This document shows, piece by piece, positions 57,956-64,000 of a stretch of 64,000 nucleotides of DNA. Below the pieces are notes generated by a model. That model ran no database searches and was not told where the DNA came from. It saw nothing but the letters and a program-made list of their open reading frames with translations. Source of the DNA: Monilinia fructicola (lineage: Eukaryota > Ascomycota > Leotiomycetes > Helotiales > Sclerotiniaceae); NCBI GenBank assembly GCA_008692225.1, contig VICG01000007.1:593501-657500 (forward strand), given 5' to 3'. Numbering within the stretch: position 1 is the first letter of the stretch; the number at the start of each line of letters is the position of its first letter. The translations under genes were made by a program, and so were the position numbers.

Positions 57956-59356
57956 CTACATGTCATGGAGAAACTTTATCAGCTCAGGATGCATCACGAC
58001 TAATGTTCTCCTGCCTGCAACCATCAAAAAACTCCTGGAACGGCTTCTTGGGCCTGTTATCATTTCAATATCCTCACGTACCCCGTTTTGCTTCATCTTG
58101 AAGATCCGAAACTTGGGGCAATGAATTAGGTTCGCACGCCCTAGGCCAGCAAGCGCCTCTAACAATTCGACATCGTCCCATTCGTTCTTGTGCTTGCAAA
58201 AGGCGACCAACGCTTAGACTTTGCGAATGGTGAGGTCTTTCGTGTCTTTCCTCACAAGCATGATCGATCCGGTAGATTTTGTCCAGCTCGGACCATCTTC
58301 CGGAATACAAAATCGCCTACCTTTCACGTCGACAATCAGACTCAAAGCAACTGCTGCTTCATTTTCAAGAAGATTGCAGTCTGGTGCATGATCAGGACAA
58401 AACTTGCGAGCGATTATTGAAAGCCCAAGTTTTCCTAGAATTCTAGCAAGCGGATCTGGTTCGCACGCAAAAAGTATGGGATGATTGCGAAGGGCATTCA
58501 CGACTTGATATTGCTTCTTGTGTAAATGATTGATATTCCTGACACATGATATCCGTACACCGTTAATTGGCTTTGCATCTCCTGCCTATCTAGCCATGAG
58601 CCTCTCAGAAAGTTTGGGCTGACATGGTTCATATTGAAACAACCCGCTGACGGATTGTGCTTTTGCGCCACTATTTGAGCGATCACCATTGTTCGAGCAG
58701 AACTTAAAACAGTTGATTGCCATGCGAAAATCAAACATTTTGGCATCCTGAGAAACCTCGCGGAAGTAATAGTATCGCATGTGTCTACCTTCCAAGCTGT
58801 AAACGATGGCCGGACCGTTCCAAATCCTTGTCGAATTGTGATCTGTCGTGGTAAAGATACCTATACTTACTACGGAGGTATCAGAAACTCGTGCATTGAC
58901 GATAGTGAACGACAGGGGAGCTATTGAGTCTTCTACTGGTGGGAGCAGTATAATCTCCAGAATGATCGCTACTTGCGAGTATGTTCAAGATGATGGTTTT
59001 GCCAATGTTAGGATCTTTACTCCGCGATATCTTGATAAGATTATTGTTCATATCCCTATGTCGCTGTTCCTCGGCAAGAAAATTCAAGGTGGGATTTCCA
59101 GCATAACTTCAATGATATATTTCTCCTGGTCCCACGAAATCAACCTTGACTTGTGTGGCTTTCCGCTCGCAGGATCACCAAAGAAGGTGGGTCTCACATT
59201 TGGAGTTGGTCTAGCAGACTTCACTATGCGTGCGTATTCCGCACATAACAGTTTGTGTATAGTATAATCTGAGATTTGACATTCTTTAGAGCAGCACTTG
59301 GCCGAGGTGGATCGATGACAGAATGTGGTGTTGAGCTTGTTACAATAACACAGTGT
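57956..59356 (-). pseudogene. decayed MYND-type zinc finger gene
   Basis: One minus frame reads as a continuous protein of about 465 codons. A MYND-like start (CSKECQISDYTIHKLLC region near 59240-59300) is followed by RPTPNVRPTFFGDPASGK, RIWNGPAIVYSLEG, EVSQDAKMFDFRMAINCFKF, INGVRISC, GPSWTKSTGSIMLVRKD and ALVAFCKHKNEWDDVELLEA. It is interrupted by in-frame stops at 59084-59086, 59048-59050, 58985-58987, 58586-58588 and 58211-58213; another stop at 59357-59359 lies just before the finger. No frameshift is needed, so the damage is by point changes. Layout and phrases match a MYND family common in related fungi, and the intact MYND gene at 60300 is a distant relative. An expressed multi-intron gene is unlikely, since text is coding-like right up to each stop. 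Confidence 0.72.
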
Positions 59357-59359
59357 TCA

Positions 59360-60299
59360 TGATCTTTGGGGAGAGGGCGTGGGAAATCCATAACTGATTT
59401 GAAATGTGAGTATTCTGGAAGGTGTGTTTGTGTTGGGTATTGTGCAGCGTGTAATGCGAGTGGATGTGTTGTAGAAAGCTTTGTAACCACAAGGCAAGTG
59501 TAGTGTCGAAGGTGAATCATGTTGAAAGCTCAAGATCTTATACTGAATTGTTGGGGAAAAGGATTCACTCAAAGCTCTACGCCATGAATTCAAAGATGAG
59601 ATACAGTTAAAGATGATTGAATGTTGATTTTAGTTTCTAAGATTCTCGACATTCACTTTTGGTTGATCAACCAACTGATCCGAATAGTGAATTTCGGATT
59701 TGAACAGTGAATGTTGGATAAAAGCCCACTTCCCTCCCCTATTTGTTTATTCTTTTCTTCTTTTATTAGCACAGCATCGTTAATACATCAGACTCTGATG
59801 AATAAAGAATTTTCCTTCCGTTCTCTGCAGATAGTTTTACCTTGACATCAAGCTTTCAATCTATCAAGCCCTCTTCAAAGATACCAGCTTTTGAGGAAAG
59901 TCCTCTCACTTGAGCCCCTTAAATACAGATGTGCCTGGTCTAAAGCTAGTTATTTACACATTAGATCTCTCTACCTATTGACAGATACTTATCCTTGGTG
60001 GACTCCTTTGGGTCGGTTACTTTCTATTTCTTTATTTCCTATTACTCTGGATTCTGAAGAAACTTCCTCTCCCTTCGATATTATAGTACATTATTTGAGA
60101 AAGATGGCGGAATCTTCTTGGTAAGTGATCAATGTTAATAATTTCGCCTGCTTGCAAGTTGTCTTTGGGTTGAGAGACTCCTATCTCAAAATTTCCCTTC
60201 GATCTATATTACTACCTACCCCATAAATACATGAGACTGACTACCTGACTCTCAAGTGATCCTATTCTTAGTTCTGAGCAACCTTCATCATCAGTCAAT
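59360..60299. other. divergent region between MYND relic and MYND gene
   Basis: The relic's frame stays open up to 59593 and may include its lost N-terminus. The rest is pyrimidine-rich and should hold the promoter of the gene at 60300. Confidence 0.45.
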
Positions 60300-61700
60300 A
60301 TGACAGAAAGTCTCCCAAAATGCGCACGTTGCCCCAAGGCCGGTCCGAAGGCATGTGGATTATGTCATTACATTTTTTACTGCAGTTCTAGGTGTAAGAA
60401 GAAGGACGCAAAGTCACATCGCCGTGTATGCAAGACATTTTCTGAGTTGAGAGGAATTTGCAAATTACCCCAAATATCTTCCCGTCCAGCCACGCAAGCG
60501 AGACTCGCCATACTGTTTCCAGAGGACTTGGATACACCTGAGCTTATTTGGGTGATGAATGATCAACAATACTGCACCAAAGATACATTCAGTCCATTGT
60601 TCGGCTTGGAGCACCAATATCCGGGATTATACGGTGCTGGAAAGGACACAGAACCCTCGAGCAAAGACCTCGGACATGCTGTTTTGGTTGATCACTGCGA
60701 ATTCGTCCAAGGTCGTTACTTTCAGAGGAATAAATGCGTTGATCGAGTTATCGCAGATGGTGCCAGACATGATTTTAATACGGCTGCTAGAAACGACTGG
60801 TATGGTCCTATCATGATTCGTAGCGCCAAGCATTATGACAATGCGTCATGGAATACTATCACCAAGAAACGCCGTCAGCAGATAGCCGGCGTGCAGAGAT
60901 TGACAGATGTGGATAGCTATTACCTGGATATTGAAATCGAGGACTTCCATTTCGCGGTCAATCATTTGATGGCATTTGGAGATGGCTGGGCTACAGTCCC
61001 GGAGTACGAATTTACCAAGTCTACTTGGAAAGACACCGAATTGGATCCAGTCTTGCTTGGGGTGGCCAACGAAAGATTCAGCAATCATCACCTCGAGAGC
61101 ACTGTGGCGGCAAAGATCTGCTGTCTGGGAGAGCAGGAATTTCTTGGTAGAAGCAAGTATATCAAGATGCAAATTGCTTTAAATCACCCAATTTATCAAC
61201 TCTATCCGATTGACATCTCATGGATGCTGGGTCTACCATTGTTGATTCGTCCAGCACTGTTAAAGCTGGAGAAAGGTGAAGAGGATTGGAGAAATAAACA
61301 GTTTTTGGAATCAAAACAACATTTGAATATCAATCCTTACCAGAACTACTCTGGCCGTTACCTTAATCTCGAAATGAATGCTGGGAGTGCTGGATGGGGC
61401 TTACCAAACGCACAGGATAGCTTTGACACCGTTTTGGTGGCTAGGCAAGACCAAAAGCCCTTGTTGCTCGAGCATTTGGAGACTTTGACCATGTTTTGTT
61501 ATGACTTGGCAGGAAGAATGGGGGAATTTCGGCTGCAGGAGAATGAGCATCCAGAGCAGGCCGTTATTGGGGCAAGAGAACGCTTCATGCGAGAATGGGT
61601 GTGCAAGGATGGCTTTGAGAGATTCCTAGAAGCCTTCAAGGCGGCAAAGGTGGCTGCAGGCTTCACAGCATGGGAGAATGTAACCTCTCCATTTAATTAG
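60300..61700 (+). CDS. MYND-type zinc finger protein
   Basis: An intronless frame of 466 residues. The MYND finger is at the N-terminus with ligands C8, C11, C19, C22, C28, C32, H40 and C44 (CARCPK, CGLCHYIFYC, CKKKDAKSHRRVC). The rest has no enzyme motif I can name, but shares the order of short features seen in the neighbouring relic: a WYGP phrase, a YYLDIEIEDFHFAVNHLM-type segment and a C-terminal region with VLVARQDQKPLLLEHLETL. MYND fingers bind proline-rich partner peptides; in fungi many such proteins are uncharacterised. No SET domain is present, so it is not a methyltransferase of the SMYD type. The start is the first ATG after a pyrimidine-rich leader. Confidence 0.8.
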   Translation: MTESLPKCARCPKAGPKACGLCHYIFYCSSRCKKKDAKSHRRVCKTFSELRGICKLPQISSRPATQARLAILFPEDLDTPELIWVMNDQQYCTKDTFSPLFGLEHQYPGLYGAGKDTEPSSKDLGHAVLVDHCEFVQGRYFQRNKCVDRVIADGARHDFNTAARNDWYGPIMIRSAKHYDNASWNTITKKRRQQIAGVQRLTDVDSYYLDIEIEDFHFAVNHLMAFGDGWATVPEYEFTKSTWKDTELDPVLLGVANERFSNHHLESTVAAKICCLGEQEFLGRSKYIKMQIALNHPIYQLYPIDISWMLGLPLLIRPALLKLEKGEEDWRNKQFLESKQHLNINPYQNYSGRYLNLEMNAGSAGWGLPNAQDSFDTVLVARQDQKPLLLEHLETLTMFCYDLAGRMGEFRLQENEHPEQAVIGARERFMREWVCKDGFERFLEAFKAAKVAAGFTAWENVTSPFN

Positions 61701-64000
61701 TACTTATTTTAGTCAGAATTGAGATACTCTGAACATCCCAGTAGACTTCATTTATGTGAGCTCGGTTAGAAGCGGTCATAGGGGTGATTAAGCGAATGTC
61801 AAAACTATACCAAACATTGAATAAGAATAAAATCAAACCTATTGAAACTGACAATTCTATGGCTTTATGCTGATTTTGAATGGGAAAAATTGAGTTGGAT
61901 GTATTGAAAATCATCTTACTTTATTCTATGTTATTTGATGTGGAATTAATGAATACTATATATATGGATATAAGATAGGGTATTTAATGCTATGAAGCTA
62001 TATCTTATTAGCGAACTATGTTTATCAATAAGTAACAAGTTACACCTGTAATGGTACTCTCTAATATTTTCAGAATAACTATAAATGTTCTTTAGAAGTT
62101 ATCTAAGTGTTCAGGATATTTCATTCAATATTATCAATTTAGTAATTAGTTTGATAAGCAAACAAGTCAAGATGTAAATAATTATCAGCTAATAATATAA
62201 GGATAATAGATGACTCTTTCAAAATCAGTCATTAGAGATTGAAGATATATAAGCAAGAACTATCGAATTATACATGGATATGTTGTCATTGGAGTCTGTA
62301 ATTTAGAAGACTCCTGTTCGATCATCTAGTAATACAAGATCTTAGCTACTTGGAGAACCTTAGAGATCTGAATTATATAATTGGACAGTGTTAAGCTAAT
62401 ATCTATAAGAACGAAGCCAGAATCTTGAATTTTACACTATCTCACCTAACAGTTACAAAACATACATAGTTGAGTTTGAAAAAATAAATAATTCCATCGA
62501 GCTTTCATCTAATTTTATTTTATGACAAACTACTATGTTGGAGCTAAAATAAACAGCTTTGATAGCTAATATTCAGGGATTATGATGAAGAGAATGATTA
62601 TGTTTCTGACTAACATAGATAATTAAAGGTTTCTCACCAATATTATACCATTAGTAGTTACTATCACTCGGCTAGTGTCTGGAAGTTTTTGAGGTTATTC
62701 TCGCATATCATTTCAGAAAGAGGGGTTATTGTTTAAGGCATGATAGAACTATTGATATATTTAATTCCAGATCAACGGGCAATTTAGCTATTTGATGAAG
62801 CTGGAACCAACAATCCAAAAATCTCTGTTCTGAAGTGTCAAGAGCAGATACCACAGACTTATGAACGAATCATAAAACGATAGTAGTATATTGTTTGAGA
62901 TTGTAAGACCATAGAGTGCTACAACCTTCAGCCAAACAAGAGTTGATACTGGCACTTCTTCCAAGCATTCTAGAAAATATATCACAGGTTTATTTTGAGG
63001 TTGAAGAAATTTTGTGCCTAAGAATTCAGACTAGAAAACATTCTGCAAGTCAAGTTCAGAAAAAAAGACAAAACTGAGATGCTATTATGGGGTGATATCA
63101 TTCCATTATTGAGTTATAAGCATGGAGAATGCAGGCTTGCATGTACAGCTTCACAATGTGCTGTGCCAATTCGTCGTGAAGCAATTTCCAAGTCGACATT
63201 GAGAGAAAACCACTACAAACTTCACTCATGCGTTGTGCCATCATGAACCTGTATCTAATTGCCCAGATATCACTGCAAGGCAGAGATAGGTACGATAAAT
63301 TGTAGGAGTGAAACTTTCCATAATGGAAACCCAAATAGCAGAAAGGAAAGCTACAAAAAAAAGGGGGGGGGGTGGTAATGATGGGGCCATGATAAATTCA
63401 CTTTTCCCTTCGTAAGGACTATTGCTAGTATATTGAGAGTTCGTCAGGTTATGAAGAAATATAATGATCTAATAGCAATTATTGAAAATTTTGAAGCTAC
63501 AAAACCTTGCTCTAGTAGATATTATTATTTTCAGATAGCTGGACATGTATATTCTACTATTTGAATCATTAGCCAGATGCCACTGAGAATTTGATACCAA
63601 ATTTAAGTGAATATACGGTTGACTTTGATTGAGAATTAGTATCACAGTTAAGTGAATATACAGTTGACCTTTACTGTACTAGTTTCTATTGAAACATCTC
63701 ACTTATGGCAAACTGAAAAGCTGCACCCGGTATTTTTTTGAATTGGTTCTTTTCAACTAAGGACTGATCTACCCTCAACAACTTTCCTTAAGGTTGAACT
63801 CAAAGTGCCGATAATATTTTGTCTCTATTTATACATCTCTATTATTCTTTCATGAAAAAATCTTCGGTATCTGTCTGTGAATACACTGTATTCAGGCACA
63901 GTTCCTCGTAAGCAAGTTCTTCTATTTCTTGAGATATTTTCCTTCCTCTTCTGGTGTTTCTTCTTGTACTGTTCCTCTGAAATTTTTGTATCTTTCAGAA
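61701..64000. other. AT-rich gene-poor end region
   Basis: About 2.3 kb of strongly AT-rich DNA with no usable frames. Short minus segments (62788-62985, 63098-63334) are weakly protein-like, for example KLLHDELAQHIVKLYMQ, and could be remains of a transposon or gene. An A8G10 run lies at 63355-63372. Confidence 0.45.
63584..63674. repeat. 46-bp imperfect tandem duplication
   Basis: Two units start TGAGAATT and share TTAAGTGAATATAC and GTTGAC; they differ at several transitions. Confidence 0.85.

Noticed and set aside
62051..62060. TGGTACTCT resembling the end of the MITE-like element
   Set aside because: Only nine bases match; no second end or target duplication nearby.

Overview
The window looks like nuclear DNA of a filamentous ascomycete. 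Genes are split by short GT-AG introns (about 43-145 bp, mostly near 50 bp with CTAAC/CTGAC-like branch points). The gene families are typically fungal: two Zn2Cys6 regulators, an OPT transporter, MFS permeases, a GH76 cell-wall enzyme, a fungal MYND family and Gly-rich secreted proteins. Intergenic DNA is AT-rich. The MYND, OPT and GT2 types recall Leotiomycetes (Botrytis/Sclerotinia relatives), but that placement is inference; nothing here proves the species.

Layout. 1-8.9 kb: a probable surface-polysaccharide locus with a GH16-like/membrane-acyltransferase fusion (minus, cut by the left edge), a processive GT2 synthase (plus) and a second multi-pass acyltransferase (plus). 9.9-12.2 kb: a 718-aa secreted protein I do not recognise. 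12.7-17.3 kb: gene relics, an inverted-repeat element and a small acidic protein with a broken frame. 18.5-20.8 kb: two Gly-rich secreted proteins in tandem. 22.7-27.1 kb: a divergent MFS transporter / Zn2Cys6 regulator pair, both with single frameshifts in homopolymers. 29.0-30.3 kb: a mitochondrial M48/OMA1-like protein without the catalytic Glu. 31.5-36.2 kb: poorly resolved coding-like stretches. 36.3-37.8 kb: a GH76 (Dfg5/Dcw1-type) protein. 41.5-44.9 kb: an F-box-like protein facing an MFS sugar transporter (2-nt frameshift). 45.9-46.6 kb: a second, inverted copy of the 14.3-kb element. 47.3-48.1 kb: a possible small multi-exon gene. 48.5-55.2 kb: a second Zn2Cys6 regulator facing an OPT oligopeptide transporter. 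58.0-61.7 kb: a decayed MYND gene head-to-head with an intact MYND gene. The last 2.3 kb is AT-rich and gene-free.

How the parts fit. The best candidate for an undescribed system is the left locus: a synthase that could polymerise and export a sugar chain, two predicted membrane acyltransferases that could acylate it, and an external GH16-fold domain whose active-site acids are replaced by amides, which could bind glycan rather than cut it. The MFS/regulator pair shares a promoter holding a Gal4-type CGG-N5-CCG site, as expected for a self-contained uptake or efflux module. Four genes are interrupted by 1-2 nt indels in simple repeats. Either this assembly has uncorrected homopolymer errors, or the genes are young pseudogenes; read-level evidence would decide. 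Exon boundaries and motif positions were worked out by hand translation, without database searches.
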